DNA from: Ancistrus triradiatus
Taxonomy: Eukaryota > Chordata > Actinopteri > Siluriformes > Loricariidae
DNA: 64,000 bases
Direction of reading: 5' to 3'
Assembly (NCBI GenBank): GCA_025084515.1
Contig: JAJAGP010000084.1
Coordinates: 361,936-425,935 of the forward strand
This document shows positions 1-10,990 of this stretch, one piece after another; within the stretch, counting starts at the first letter, position 1; each line of letters opens with the position of its first letter. The position numbers were made by a program, and so were the translations under genes. The notes below the pieces were generated by a model, which was not told the origin of the DNA, did not search any database, and was given only the letters and a program-made list of their open reading frames with translations.

Positions 1-72
1 CCACTTATGATATAAGAATCTTATCAGTAGAATATTGCCGTTGCACTAAACGTCCTGTTTTATCCCCACATA

Positions 73-1358
73 CAGTGGTGCCTGAAAGTTTGCGAACCTT
101 TACATTTTCTATATTTCTGCATAAATAAGACCTAAAACATCATAGATTTTCACACAAGTCCTAAAAGTAAATAAAGAGAACCCAGTTACACAAATGAGAC
201 AAAAATATTATACTTGGTCATTTATTTATTGAGGAAAATGATCCAATAGGACATATTAGTGAGTGGCAAAAGTATGTGAACCTTTAGGATTAGCAGTTAA
301 TTTGAAGGTGAAGTTAGAGTCAGGTGTTTTCAATCAATGAGATGACAATCTGGTGAGAGTGGGCACCCTGTTTTATGTAAAGAACAGGGATCTATTAAAG
401 TCTGCTCTTCACAACACGTTTGTGGAAGTGTATCATGGCATAAACAAAGGAGATTTCTGAGAAACCAACAGAGATCACTCCAAGAGCAAAGCGTGTAATA
501 GTTTGCGAGGTCACAAAGGACCGCAGGGTAACTTCTAAACAACTGAAGGCCTCTCTCACATTGGCTAATGTTAATGTTCATGAGTCCACCATCAGAAGAA
601 CACTGAACAACAATGGTGTGAATGGCAGGTTTGCAAGGAGAAAGCCACTGCTCTCCAAAAAGAACATTGCTGCTCGTCTTCAGTTTGCCAAAGATCACAT
701 GGACAAGCCAGAAGGCTGCTGGAAGAATGTTTTGTGGACGGATGAGACCAAAATAGAACTTTTTGGTTTAAAACAAAAGCGTTATGTTTGGAGAAAGGAA
801 AGCACTGCATTCCAGCATAAGAACCTTATCCCATCTGTGAAACATGGTGGTGGTAGTATCATGGTTTGGGCCTGTTTTGCTGCATCTGGGCCAGGACAGC
901 TTGTCATCATTGATGGAACAATGAATTCTGAATAATATCAGAGAATTCTAAAGGAAAATGTCAGGACATCTGTCCATGAACTGAATCTCAAGAGAAGGTG
1001 GGTCATGCAGCAAGACAACGAGCCTAAGCACACAAGTCGTTCTACCAAAGAATGGTTAAAGAAGAATGAAGGTAATTTTGGAATGGCCAAGTCAAAGTCC
1101 TGACCTTAACCCAATCGAAATGTTGTGGAAGGACCTGAAGTGAGCAGCTAATGTGAGGAAACCCACCAACATCCCAGAGCTGAAGCTGTTCTGTATGAAG
1201 GAATGGGCTAAAATTTGTTTGTTTAACTGGGTTCTCTTCATCTAGGACTTGTGTGAAAATCTTTTAGGACTTGTGTGAAAATCTGACGTTGTTTTAGGTC
1301 ATATTTATGCAGAAACATAGACAATTTTAAAAGGGTTCACAAACTTTCATCCACAATC
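73..1358 (+). mobile_element. Tc1-like transposon, family A (decayed)
   Basis: DNA transposon relic. The left end reads CAGTGGTGCCTGAAAGTTTG directly after a TA, and the right end at about 1333-1358 is its degenerate inverted copy. Between them lies a broken DD34E-type transposase. A readable block at 561-935 covers the second helix-turn-helix region and the first catalytic Asp in WTDETKIELFG, then hits a stop at 933. The frame is still visible beyond it as QQDNEPKHTS and as SPDLNPIEMLW, which supplies the Glu. There is also a deletion after the second Asp. The element is not active. Two internally deleted relatives lie at 28170 and 30657. Confidence 0.9.
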
Positions 1359-2597
1359 ACAACTTGTATCCGGGTCAGGGTTTGATTTCTATCAGTAGTA
1401 CACCCTGGAGAGGACAACAGTCCATCAGAGGTAAGACTTGGAACCAGCAAATCCTGAGGACCTGTGTTCAAACACTGAGATGGCTTGCAACATGAAGATC
1501 AGGTGGTGTGTGGTTACAAAACCTTGTGATGAACTATCATCCCATATAGGGTGTGAATCTGCCCATACCCAGTGAATGTGTCGATAGGTTCTGACCCCTT
1601 GTGACACTGAACAGGATAAATGGGGGTAAAACTGGGTGTCTGATTCCTAAACAAATATTACTTACATCACTCTGCTCAAATAAAATGTTTTAATCATATC
1701 GAAATATAGCCACAGTAGAGTTAGCAGATTGTATGTTTGAAGCATTTGGTTTTACACACTCCAATGACATTAATGAATAGTACCATTTATTAAAAATAGG
1801 CACCATAGCATATTCCACTTCTATAAAATGCAAATAAATTGGTAATTTCACAAGTTACTAATTTTTCAAAACGTTCTCATGATAATCGAGATAATTGGCA
1901 GATTAGATGCTTTTTTGTGTGTCAGCTTGTTACAGTACCCTGGAAAGAAACTGAAGCATTAGTTTGCCTTGCTATTACAAAGGAACTGTACAAATTACTG
2001 TATCGAGCAGCCATAATCCCTTTTACTTCCCAAAAACTGACCAACTGTAGACATCATTTCTGCACAGTTATTGTATTACTGAAATTCTCCCCTCCTGTGG
2101 TTGCTTTACTGGGGAGGAAAGCTTTAAAGGGGTAGTTTCGATTTTCTTATCCACATGACACCATCCGCTGGTCAGCATATCCAGCATGGATAGTCACTTG
2201 ACATTTGCAGCTCAGCTCAATACTTCAAATGTTGTTTGGGGTCTAGCTAAGTTAGACCCAAAGACCTGAATATGACTACTCTACTTCCACTGACATGCAT
2301 CAGCTCACATAATACCTCCATGACTTACCACTGCAACAATTAAGGCATGTTGTATTCCATTTTGTTTAACACATATACCATCTTCATATATTCTATAGTT
2401 TTTAATTTTCCATTTTATTATACTACTTACAATAATGTATTATCTTTAATTTATTATAGTTTATATGTAATTATATTTTATTGATTTACTATATTTTCTT
2501 TAAATATGGTCTGTATTTGATTTCTTAGATTTAGCTTCTGAGTATTTGAACTATTATTATAAAACTATTAATTAAGTTAAATTCATATGCATGTTAT
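1359..2597. other. Intergenic/intronic stretch, no gene seen
   Basis: AT-rich sequence in the far 5' part of the window, within an intron of exoc6b if exon 5 lies to the left. Short open frames on both strands lack splice signals or family resemblance. 1360-1600 has a dispersed-repeat feel but I could not assign it. Confidence 0.5.
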
Positions 2598-2752
2598 CTA
2601 GTCTGACCAAGGAGGTTGGGTCCATTTTTGGTTGTTCCTCATCACATTTAGGGAGTTTTTCCTTGCCACTGTTACACAGCTCAGACAGTTGTCAAACTGC
2701 TTTGAGAAAATCCTCCATTTTCAAAAGTGCTTTATAAATAAATAAATCTGAC
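2598..2752 (+). repeat. Dispersed teleost repeat, family C (3' end)
   Basis: Contains the conserved phrase GGGAGTTTTTCCTTGCCACT and ends in AGTGCTTTATAAATAAATAA, a LINE-like or SINE-like 3' tail. The same unit appears at 3296, 39340, 41660 and 58255 in this window. The family name is not certain. Confidence 0.7.
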
Positions 2753-2757
2753 TTGGT

Positions 2758-2930
2758 TTGACTGATCGGGAGATGCACCAGAAGGTCCAGGGTTCAATTC
2801 CCATCAGTGCCAAGCACCGTTTTGTTCTTGCACAAGGCTTTTAACCCACAGCAGGCTGCACTGCAGAGTTGTAACATGTCCTCCAGGTTAAATGTAAATG
2901 TGTTGCTACTAATTTAAAATTTTGAATAAG
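2758..2930 (+). mobile_element. tRNA-SINE A, degenerate copy
   Basis: Old copy of the SINE described at 3744. The B-box region GGTCCAGGGTTCAATTCCC and the block around TTTTAACCCACAGCAG are recognisable; the A box and the tail are badly decayed. Confidence 0.6.
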
Positions 2931-2974
2931 AAAGAAAAATGCAGGACCTCTGTACAGCGGCTAAGTCAAGTCGT

Positions 2975-3294
2975 TTACGTTTATTCATTTATTTAACGTC
3001 ACCATCAGCATCAGTGGCCATGTTCAGCGACACACACAAGGTTACATCCATACACAAGGTTCTCTCAAGACAAGTCACTCATACACTCAAGTCAATGCCA
3101 ATTTAGTGTAGTCAATTACCCTAACATGCATGTCTTTGGACTGTGAAAGGAAACCGGAATACCCAAAGTAAACCGACGCGGACACGAGGAGGACATGCAG
3201 ACTCCACACAGAAATGACCCCAGGCCGCTCCACCCTGGGATTGAACCCAAGACCTTCTTGCTGTGAGACGGCGATGCTACCCACCGAGCCACCA
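2975..3294 (-). mobile_element. tRNA-SINE B
   Basis: Reverse-oriented SINE. Read on the minus strand it opens with a tRNA-like A box (TGGCTCGGTGGGTAGC), a B box (GGGTTCAATCCC), then the body that gives TGTGTGGAGTCTGCATGTCC and CTTTGGGTATTCCGGTTTCC. Other copies lie at 15236, 20549, 27542, 52576, 56385, 59580 and 60793. Confidence 0.8.
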
Positions 3295-3295
3295 A

Positions 3296-3740
3296 GTCAA
3301 GTCAGATCTATTTATATAGCGCTTTTTACAATGGAGCATTGTCTCAAAGCAACTTCACAATTTTAGATCATCTCCTAATTTCTACGTCCAACCCCAAACT
3401 GAGCAAGCCTAGGGTGACAGTGGCAAGGAAAAACTCCAAGTGTTATGAGGAAGAAACCTTGGGAGGACCAAGACTCAAAAAGGGACCCAACCTCATTGGG
3501 CGGTGTAGATGATACATTTAAGAATGAAACTAATTTAGCTAAATAAGTCATGGAGTCATAGTTCAAATAAAATGTAAAACATGCACATCGGCATCAAGTA
3601 GTCCGATGCACAGAGTCACTCCAGGATCTTGAGTCTAAGCAGGAAACCCGCTGGTGGCACTTCGTCCCCAGATAACCGGAGGAGGGAGAGTTACTGCCCT
3701 CTGGTGTGGCCCGGGTACGATGGGGCTGGAGCTACTTCAA
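3296..3740 (-). repeat. Dispersed repeat family C, longest copy
   Basis: Opens on the plus strand with TATATAGCGCTTTTTACAAT and carries GTGACAGTGGCAAGGAAAAA, GAAGAAACCTTGGGAGGACC and GACTCAAAAAGGGACCCAAC. It abuts SINE B on the left and SINE A on the right. Confidence 0.75.
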
Positions 3741-3743
3741 CTT

Positions 3744-3950
3744 GGGGGACTGTGGTGGCCTAGCGGGTAAGGTACTGGACTATGGACCAGAAGGTTCAGG
3801 GTTCAAATCCCACCTCTACCAAGCTGCCACTGTTGGGTCCTTGAGCAAGACCCTTAACCCACAATTGCTTGGATTGTAAGACTGTACCAGTTGTAAGTCG
3901 CTCTGGATAAGGGCGTCTGCTAAATGCTGTAAATGTAAAATGTAAACTTG
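3744..3950 (+). mobile_element. tRNA-SINE A, near-complete
   Basis: Best reference copy of the commonest SINE in the window. It has a tRNA-like head (A box GTGGCCTAGCGGGTAAGG, B box GGGTTCAAATCCC), a core with CTTGAGCAAGACCCTTAACC, and a tail TAAGTCGCTCTGGATAAGGG followed by GCTGTAAATGTAAAATG. A short direct repeat AACTTG flanks it (about 3741 and 3952), compatible with a target-site duplication. It resembles V-SINE-type fish elements in layout; that assignment is inference. Confidence 0.85.
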
Positions 3951-4193
3951 TATACATTTCTCCTGCGATCCTAGGTGACCAACTTTTTCTTCATGTTGCC
4001 ATTTCACTGTGCAAACGCCTGTAAATCTGTTACATTACAAGTTACACTGTGTTTTACCTTCGAAGCGATCAGGTTTGTTCACACTGGGAATTGATGTTTC
4101 AGTCTGCCAAGGTTTTAGCTGTGTGTTTAAACTAGACTCCAACTCATACAATTCCTCAGTAACACTGCATGTGTGAAAGAGATCACAGCATAC

Positions 4194-4284
4194 CAGGCAG
4201 GCAATGTGTGAGTTTGTCAATGGTGGTGGCAATGTTCCTCTGCTGCAAACGACAGCGCCTCAGTTCATCCATCGACGTCAAAAG
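4194..4284 (-). CDS. exoc6b: exoc6b exon 4 (exocyst complex component 6B)
   Basis: 91-nt exon between acceptor TGTTGCAG and donor CTGCCTG|GTATGC. It encodes LLTSMDELRRCRLQQRNI and then ATTIDKLTHCLP, which match the Sec15 N-terminal helical region remembered from EXOC6/EXOC6B (human-like blocks EEL.QCRLQQRNIS and DKL.LCLP). It starts in phase 0, continuing exon 3, and ends one base into a codon, as expected before the VLEMYSKL exon. That next exon is not found further left, so the gene leaves the window at base 1. Confidence 0.92.
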
Positions 4285-4386
4285 CTGCAACAGCAGGAGC
4301 CACATTTCAGTCTGAATGTATCCCTTTAAAAATGATTTTCAATTAAAATACACTTGAACGCCTCATACTGAGAAATTATGTCTTAC

Positions 4387-4434
4387 CTCCTTGCCATCAC
4401 TTTGTAATTTCCTGTTAGTTTCAGTCACCTGACT
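4387..4434 (-). CDS. exoc6b: exoc6b exon 3
   Basis: Small 48-nt exon encoding SQVTETNRKLQSDGKE, the conserved QVTDTNR segment of Sec15 proteins. The acceptor is AAG preceded on the minus strand by a long T-tract and a run of C (plus-strand G and A runs at 4438-4460). The donor is GGAG|GTAAGA. It begins and ends in phase 0, fitting exon 2 (ends KLK) and exon 4. The intron to exon 4 is only about 102 bp. Confidence 0.92.
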
Positions 4435-4625
4435 CTTGGGGGGGGAAAAAAAAAAAAAAAGCCAGACTTTTACCATCCCTGTGATAATTTATCTAGTTCT
4501 TACATTTCATGTTTCGTTCAATCCATTTATTTAACCTTTCTTTGTTTTACATCTTTCCAAACACTGTCAGAGCTGTTCTGGCTCTTTACTGTCATTACCT
4601 TGAGTCACTGATTAGCCTTGCTCAC

Positions 4626-4791
4626 CTTGAGTTTCTGGGCCTCTCCACGAACTTTGAGCAGCTCTGTGATGGAGTCCACAAAGCCCTGGAAGTGGTGGTT
4701 ACACATCTTCTCAATATCACGGTCATGGTTGCGAATGCGCCCCTCCAGCTTGTCCATGAAGAGCCCATGCTCTTGCCCATCATAGACTGAT
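4626..4791 (-). CDS. exoc6b: exoc6b exon 2
   Basis: 166-nt exon with acceptor CTCCCACAG and donor CTCAAG|GTGAGC. Its first base completes an Arg codon with the CG from exon 1, giving TLR-SVYDG. It then reads through GRIRNHDRDIEKMC, FQGFVDSITELLKVRGE and AQKLK, nearly identical to the EXOC6B sequence I recall. Sec15 is the exocyst subunit that binds Rab GTPases on secretory vesicles and helps tether them to the plasma membrane. The EXOC6B rather than EXOC6 assignment rests on SVYDG-EHG and GEAQKLK. Confidence 0.95.
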
Positions 4792-4954
4792 CTGTGGGAG
4801 ATGCATATTTATTATTATATATACACACACAAGACAGTCTTGTATTGTCCATTTTATTATACCCTTCATAATACTGTACTTTAAAGATGAGCCGTTCCTA
4901 AAAACAAGGCTTGTGGGGTGCTACTAGAAATGAGTACCTGTCGACTAGAGTTGG

Positions 4955-5120
4955 GGACTCGAGTCACATGACTTCAGTCACAAATTTGCTCGACTAACGG
5001 TGATAAAGGACTTGACTTTGGCTTGGTATTCATGACTTGAGACTTAGAATTGAACTACATAACTGGAAATGACTACTTATTAAATGTATGCATTTTTGAG
5101 AAGTTGGGCATGTTTAGGGA
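4955..5120. repeat. Probable dispersed repeat (GACTCGAGTCA-rich)
   Basis: Contains GGGGACTCGAGTCACATGAC and repeated ACTTGA/GACTTG words typical of a fish dispersed repeat. Boundaries are not resolved. 5121-5579 shows nothing further that I can name. Confidence 0.4.
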
Positions 5121-5579
5121 TTTTTCTGTCGCTGAAACATGACTGGGCGATTCCTGTTTCAATGCACAAAACAGAAGAGAGTTCCAAAGCACCAATTCAG
5201 ACATTTGTGACGGACAGAGCTGCCTTCAGTTTTGGGCCATGAACAGGCACACCCTACCCTTTTTCTCAAGGTGGAAATAGGAGTTATGGCAGTCCCTGGA
5301 TCAAGTGTACCTGTTTAACGCTTGTTCAACCATGGCCCATGACTCACAAATGAGAGACAAAGTGCTTTCAAATTTCATAGTTTGCAAATGCAATGCACTG
5401 AAACTGGCCATTTGTTTTATGTTTTGTATGTTGAAATTGCACTTAAAGGTCTATCCACTGTGTTTTATATATGTTACAAGAGAGTAATTAAGCATTCTTG
5501 TCAATTCAGATGAATGTGTTCGGTTAGGGAATATCCACGCTAGCATTCCAAAACAATTAGACTTTAATAACTTGAGCAG

Positions 5580-6045
5580 TCAACGACAGGCTTAAACCAG
5601 TCAAGGTACCAGTACAAAAACACTCAGCAAACCTTAGTGGAATAACTCTGCAAAAAAGTGTCCTTACAAACAAGAACAGCAACATTTACATTTACAGCAT
5701 TTAGCAGATCTTGTCCATGCTTATCCAGAGCAACTTACAATTGGTACAACCTTACAATCCAAGCAATTGTGGGTTAAGGGCCTTGCTCAAGGACCCAACA
5801 GTGGCAGCTTGGCAGAGGTGGGATTTGAACCCTGGACCTTCTGGTCCATAGTCCAGTACCTTAACCGCTAGACTACCACAGTCCACAGCAACAGATGGCA
5901 AAGCATAAATGCTGTGCCAATTCAAACAGACAGGTTCAAACAACTGAGTACTTTAGATGTACACTGCTAAAGTACAGGCTAATTATAATTATCAACAAAA
6001 TCCCAGAAAATATCAAGATATTTTTTCAGTCTCACACTCCCCGAA
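5580..6045. repeat. Unnamed interspersed repeat P, copy 1 (split by a SINE)
   Basis: Shares long blocks with 17835-18150: CAAGGTACCAG, ATGGCAAAG/ATGGCAAGA, GAGTACTTTAGA/GAATACTTTAGA, and AATTATNNTTATCAN-CAAAATCCCAGAAAA. Copy 1 is interrupted by a SINE at 5684-5886; copy 2 is not. Confidence 0.7.
5684..5886 (-). mobile_element. tRNA-SINE A with target-site duplication
   Basis: Near-complete minus-strand copy. The direct repeat ACAGCAACA precedes it (about 5676-5684) and follows it (about 5885-5893), giving a 9-bp target-site duplication. The empty site is preserved at 17835-18150. Confidence 0.85.
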
Positions 6046-6869
6046 CCCAAACCTACACAAAGGTTACAGGTGCCAAAGAATCAAGCTTCTGACATGCCAC
6101 CTCAGTGCTCTGACAAACACAATTAAACACCAGTTGGTTTAGTGAAGGAGAAGAAAACACAAGAGATGATCCAGCGCCATATATGATCTCGACAGATTCT
6201 GTATTAAGGAGAGCTTTCAGATTGCTTGTTCTGTATTCTCTAATGTCTTCTAGCATAACAGGAGGAGACGCAGTTCTGTTTTGTTAGCAAAGAGAAGGTG
6301 CAGTTTTCTAAATGCATGGGATCCAATAACCGTGATGTATCTGTTACAGTCTCTTTTATTGACAAAAACATTAAGAAAATAGAAAACCTTTTGACATAAG
6401 GGCTATTTTTCCCATAATACTTTGTCATCTTTAGCAAGTGTGCCAATTACTTCGCAGCTGACAGTCTGCCAAGAGTGTCCAAAAATGAATCAGCAAGCTG
6501 AAAGGGAGAGGTCCAAAACACCTCAGCAGAAAATTCCTACAGATTCTGCACATGTACTTTCAGTTCCTCCAGTTTCTGCTGCATACACACTACCAATAAA
6601 TGAACATCTAGAATAGGGAACAGGCACCAGTGCCACTGCAGTCAGAACAGGCTCAGAAAAAGTGATGGATCAGGCCGGCTTTATCAAGAACAGAGACACA
6701 ATATGTCGACATATATAGGTTACTCCACATGCATACATGCCTCAAAAAGACTTCCGTACATCCTTATTGACTCCAAAACCAGTGCTCAGGGTCTAAGGTT
6801 GTGAAGCCAATCAGTAATATTTGTCTGGACTTTATTGACTGGTGAAGCAATCACTGCTGTAGTAGTTTT
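6046..6869. other. No gene or named repeat seen
   Basis: Short open frames only, none with recognisable protein character or splice context. Confidence 0.5.
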
Positions 6870-7165
6870 GGTAAACCCAGACACTGGCCATTATTAGTCG
6901 ATCCATACATAAACTATTACCCATGCACTGGCTATTTACTGTAAGGTCCTACATGGGCAGACAAATACACTAGATACTAATAGCAGTCTCATTAGTTAGT
7001 AGGGATGAGTATTAGAAAGGGCTTTACGATACGCATTATTGCTTATAGACCCATACACTGGCTACTAGTTGTACACCAAGGCACTGGCTACTAGTAATGG
7101 TCCCACACTGTCCAGCAGTAGCAGACCCACACACTGCCCAGTGGTTGTAGACCCTCACATTGGAG
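6870..7165. repeat. Degenerate minisatellite, left part
   Basis: Repeated, drifting units built around ACACTGGCTACTAGTTGTA and GCAGACCCACACACTG. The array breaks where the protein relic at 7170 begins and resumes at 8404. Confidence 0.6.
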
Positions 7166-7169
7166 AGTG

Positions 7170-8330
7170 ATCATAGTCAACCTAAGAGCTTGGCTTCTTT
7201 GTACTCAAAAGTCAATGACATTTACAGTCCCAGTGATATGTCAAGAAAAGAAGGATCATGTCATGGACTCTTACCAACGAATCTGGCTCCTCTATTAAAA
7301 AAAATTTACCAACTGAACCCCAATCTGCCTTCAGCCACGAGACCAGTGCCACAAGAAGACAGTTGGCCAGCGGCGAAGTCAGCAGAGACATGAAGACCAG
7401 ATGAGGCGTCGCTGCAACTCATGGTTCAGAGGTGGAAAATGACACCGTTCCAGATGTTTAAGTCTTCATGTGTGGTTACGCACATCTAATAGCATAGCCA
7501 TAATTTTTATTACCTTGTCAAGGACTTCATATTTGTCAACAGCTAAAGCAGAAGATTGGTTCAAGATTGAAATGATTGGATTTGCTATCACCAAGTTCAA
7601 AAAAATCTTTCAGAACAGCCAAGAATATTTGACAAATGACTTTTTGCAGGTTGACAACCAGTTGCTTCCTCTGTGAATGGGTTAGCCTTGCTGTTTTGTC
7701 ACTTCACATTACAAAGAACAGCTCCATAAGCATTTCATTCCAGGCCAGAAGAGTGTGACACACAAACCATTTGATGACCCAACAAGGATATTTCTGCCTC
7801 TTCGTATAAAACTCAGACTGATGAAAAATACTGCGAAACTGATGAATAAAGGTGGTGATGGATTTAGCTATATGACACAGATGTTTCCAACAATAGCTGA
7901 TGCCAAGACTACAGAAGGAATTTCGTTGGTCCACAAATCAATGACAGAGTTCAAAGATTCTCAGGGGCCTGAGAAGAAGCATGAAAGGCATTTAGGGATG
8001 TTGTTGAAATTTTATTGACAGCTACAGAAAATCGAATTATATTGATCTGATCAACAACATGCTTAAGGAATACAAAACCATGGAGTGCAACATGTCAATA
8101 AAAATTCATTTTCTGCATTTACACATCGAATTCCCCACCTGATCTTGGGGCAGCCAGTAACAAACATGGTGAAAGGTTTTACCGGGTCATTGAAACCATG
8201 TAAAAGCAGTATCAGGGCAATTTGAATCCATCAATGCTGGCTGACAACTGTTGGGCATTGACCCAGAAGCTGATTACAAGTGAATTAGCATCATAGCAAT
8301 CAAACAGGATTTGGTTTAATATGATTAAAA
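7170..8330 (+). pseudogene. Decayed transposon-type protein gene, copy 1
   Basis: Several frames carry fragments of a large fish protein family that I recognise by pattern but cannot name. At 7310-7390 it gives PNLPSATRPVPQEDSWP. At 7755-7960 a long open block includes KPFDDPTRIFLPLRIKLRLM and MFPTIADAKTTEGISLV. At 8060-8300, across stops and frameshifts, it continues as MSIKIHFLHLHIEF and then a histidine/glutamate block like HGERFYRVIE. The order matches uncharacterised proteins common in fish genomes, which are thought to be mobile-element derived. It is not functional. A second copy is at 44375-45130. Confidence 0.6.
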
Positions 8331-8403
8331 TCAATACCTTTACTTTGAGATTCCTCCAAATTTGAGATGGCAAATATGATGACTGATACAATCTCATATA
8401 TTT

Positions 8404-8466
8404 GACTCACACACTGGCTAATAGCAGCAGACCCATACACTGGTCATTAGTTGTAGGCCCGCACAT
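8404..8466. repeat. Degenerate minisatellite, right part
   Basis: ACACACTGGCTAATAGCAGC followed by another ACACTGGTCATTAGTTGTAG unit, the same motif as 6870-7165. Confidence 0.6.
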
Positions 8467-8957
8467 TGGCTTTTATATAAATGGTAAGAAATTTGAATCC
8501 ATTTCCTTCCTTGGTTAATTTAGACTGTGATAAGTCACATTCAGGGGTTTTCCTGGCTCAAAATAGACACTGCACTGGCCCGTGGATCATGTTTAATGTC
8601 ACCATATTGATCTGGGCACCTTGTCATAACTCTCAAAAGACTTCAATGGAAAAAGATGCCGAGTCATGCAATTATGATATCGCACGTAACAACATAAATA
8701 AAACTATATCTATGGGGAAAAACAGATGATCGGTTTAGAAGAAATTCCAGCACTTTTCTTTCTCTTTAGCAGGTTTCGGACAGCCTCCTAAGGTGCTTAC
8801 TACAATACAGGGCCAGCCCATCAACGTAACGACAGAAATCCAGATTGCAACAATTGTTAAGAAACACCGATCAAGATTTGAGAGGTGGTCACCTTGTATA
8901 GACTCTTACTGTCATTAATGTAATTCAGATTAGTTTTGAAAATCTTATATAAATGCC
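8467..8957. other. No gene seen
   Basis: AT-rich, no open frame with family character and no clear repeat. Confidence 0.5.
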
Positions 8958-10000
8958 CCCTTCAGTTTTTAAATGAAAGTGTTTACTATTAAATGAAATA
9001 AAAATCAAAACCTACATGGCCCTGTGTGAAAAAGTGATTGCCCCAACCTTGTTAAAACATAACTGCGGTTTATCCCACCTGAGGTCACTGTCTCTAGCCA
9101 CACCCAGGCCTGATTATTTTCACACCTGTTCTCAAATCAGGACATCACTTAAATAGGACCTGCCTGACAAAGTGAAGTACGCTAAAAGATCCTTAAAAGC
9201 TACACATCATGCCGAGATGCAAAGAAATTCAGGAACAATTGANNNNNNNNNNNNNNNNNNNNNNNNNNNNNNNNNNNNNNNNNNNNNNNNNNNNNNNNNN
9301 NNNNNNNNNNNNNNNNNNNNNNNNNNNNNNNNNNNNNNNNNNATTACATCTGGTGTAAAAGTAACACAGCATTTCAGAAAAATAACATTATAGCAGCAGT
9401 ACAATATGGTGGTAGTAGTGTGATGGTCTGGGGCTGTTTTGCTGCTTCAGGACCTGGAAGACTTGCTGTGATAAATGGAACTATGAATTCTGCTGTCTAC
9501 CAAAAAATCCTGAAGGAGAATGTCCGGCCATCTGTCCGTGGCCTCAAGCTGAAACAAACTTGGGTTCTACAGCAGGACAATGATCCAAAACACACCAGCA
9601 AGTCCACCTCTGAATGGCTGAAGAAAAATAAAATGAAGACTTGTGTGGCCTAGTCAAAGTCCTGACCTGAATCCTATTGAGATGCTGTGGCATGACCTTA
9701 AAAAGGCCGTTCATGCTCAAACCCTCCAATGTGGCTGAATTACAACAATTCTGTAACGATGAGTGGCCAAAATTCCTCCACAACGCTGTAAAAGACTCAG
9801 TGCAAGTTATCACAAACACTTGGTTGCAGTTGTTGCTGCTAAGGGTGGCCCAACCAGTTATTAGGTTTAGGGGGCAATCACTTTTTCACACAGGGCCATG
9901 TAGGTTTGGATTTCTCTCCCTTAATAATAAACACCTTCATTTAAAAACTGCATTTTGTGTTTACTTGTGTTGTCTTTGACTGATATTTAAATTGGTTTGA
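8958..10000 (+). mobile_element. Tc1-like transposon, family B, copy 1 (contains sequence gap)
   Basis: Both inner terminal-repeat arms are present: CATGGCCCTGTGTGAAAAAG on the left, and its inverse CTTTTTCACACAGGGCCATG at 9881-9900. The transposase region at 9400-9640 reads MVWGCFAASGPGRLAVINGT and LQQDNDPKHTSKST (second Asp). Further on, shifted in frame, come SPDLNPIEMLWHDLK with the Glu and a C-terminal part to 9840. The N-terminal third falls in the run of N. Compare the copy at 62577. Confidence 0.9.
9243..9342. other. Assembly gap (100 N)
   Basis: Exactly 100 undetermined bases inside the Tc1 family B copy; the true missing length is unknown. Confidence 1.
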
Positions 10001-10613
10001 TGTTTCACTCTGTTCTGTCCGATCAATAAAGACTCCACAGAATGGACGGTTAAAGCATTCACTTGCTTACTTTACTACAACATCATTTAACGTGCCTCAG
10101 AAAACTTCAAGTGTCTCAACACTTTCCGTCCGTGTTGCAACAAACATACACAAGGTTCCTATTGTTACAGCCTTGACCTCTGATGTATTTCCGGTTTTTA
10201 TCTACGAAACGAGCGCAAAATTGAGACGCGCTGCCGCTTTGTAAACGTGCAGATCTTGTTTTCGCTCGATTTAAAGTGATTTTGCGCTCTCATATTAAAG
10301 ATAGTGATCTCACTCCATATTTACCTACTTGAAGCACCGCTGGAGCAGTCACAAAAAAGCGGTCTTCAGACAATGATGCCGTTTTTGACACAATGGTCGC
10401 TAGATGGCGCCAAGTACTTTGGTTACAGGATCAGCTTGCATTCGTCTTATTTATTATTATATCTCATTACATAACGTTCTATACTTTTTTAGTCTGGCAC
10501 CTTATACGTTAATAGTACATCTCATTCATTGAGAAGGCTTAATGCTTACTGTTACTTCTCTTTTGGACAAATAATGGTATTTTATCCCTCGCGTTCTGCC
10601 TTACTGAATGTGC
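10001..10613. other. No gene seen
   Basis: Unique-looking sequence with a modestly CpG-bearing patch at 10190-10420 (ACGCGCTGCCGC, GATGGCGCCAAG). No exon could be supported. Confidence 0.4.
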
Positions 10614-10990
10614 GAACGAGTCGACTCTTAAGTGAACGATGGGAGCCGACTCACGTCCGAGAGTACGTTTTTTGGAACTGATGATCACCCCAGCACTCCG
10701 TGATCACAGTAGGACCACATGGACTGTGTCCATTTAGTATTTCAAGCAAAACACCAACCATCAGTATAAATAAAACGATGAATGCACGTGTAATAGAAAC
10801 CCATGTTATGTTTTCACATTTAATATTTCTATACCAAAATGTACAATTATCTTATTGGAAATGACAAGGTTTAGTATACTTACACCGAAATAAGTGATGC
10901 ATGTGGACGTTGAAAGTTCTAAAATAAAGTCGTTTGGGAGCCGAAAGAGTCGACTCACTAAAGAGAGTCAAAATTCGCTTCACTACTTAT
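10614..10990. repeat. Probable hAT-type non-autonomous element
   Basis: Two related modules with the words GAGTCGACTC and GGGAGCCGA occur at 10618-10655 and 10930-10965. Such modules are frequent in fish hAT-like repeats. Ends and target duplication are not defined. Confidence 0.35.

Noticed and set aside
3744..3815. tRNA gene (SINE head regions throughout the window)
   Set aside because: A and B boxes are present, but the sequences are SINE heads followed by the common SINE core and cannot fold as intact tRNAs.
1..4190. exoc6b exon 5 (VLEMYSKL exon)
   Set aside because: Searched on the minus strand by eye and not found; only repeats are visible, so it should lie left of the window.
4509..4790. 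93-codon plus-strand open frame
   Set aside because: Antisense shadow of exoc6b exon 2.
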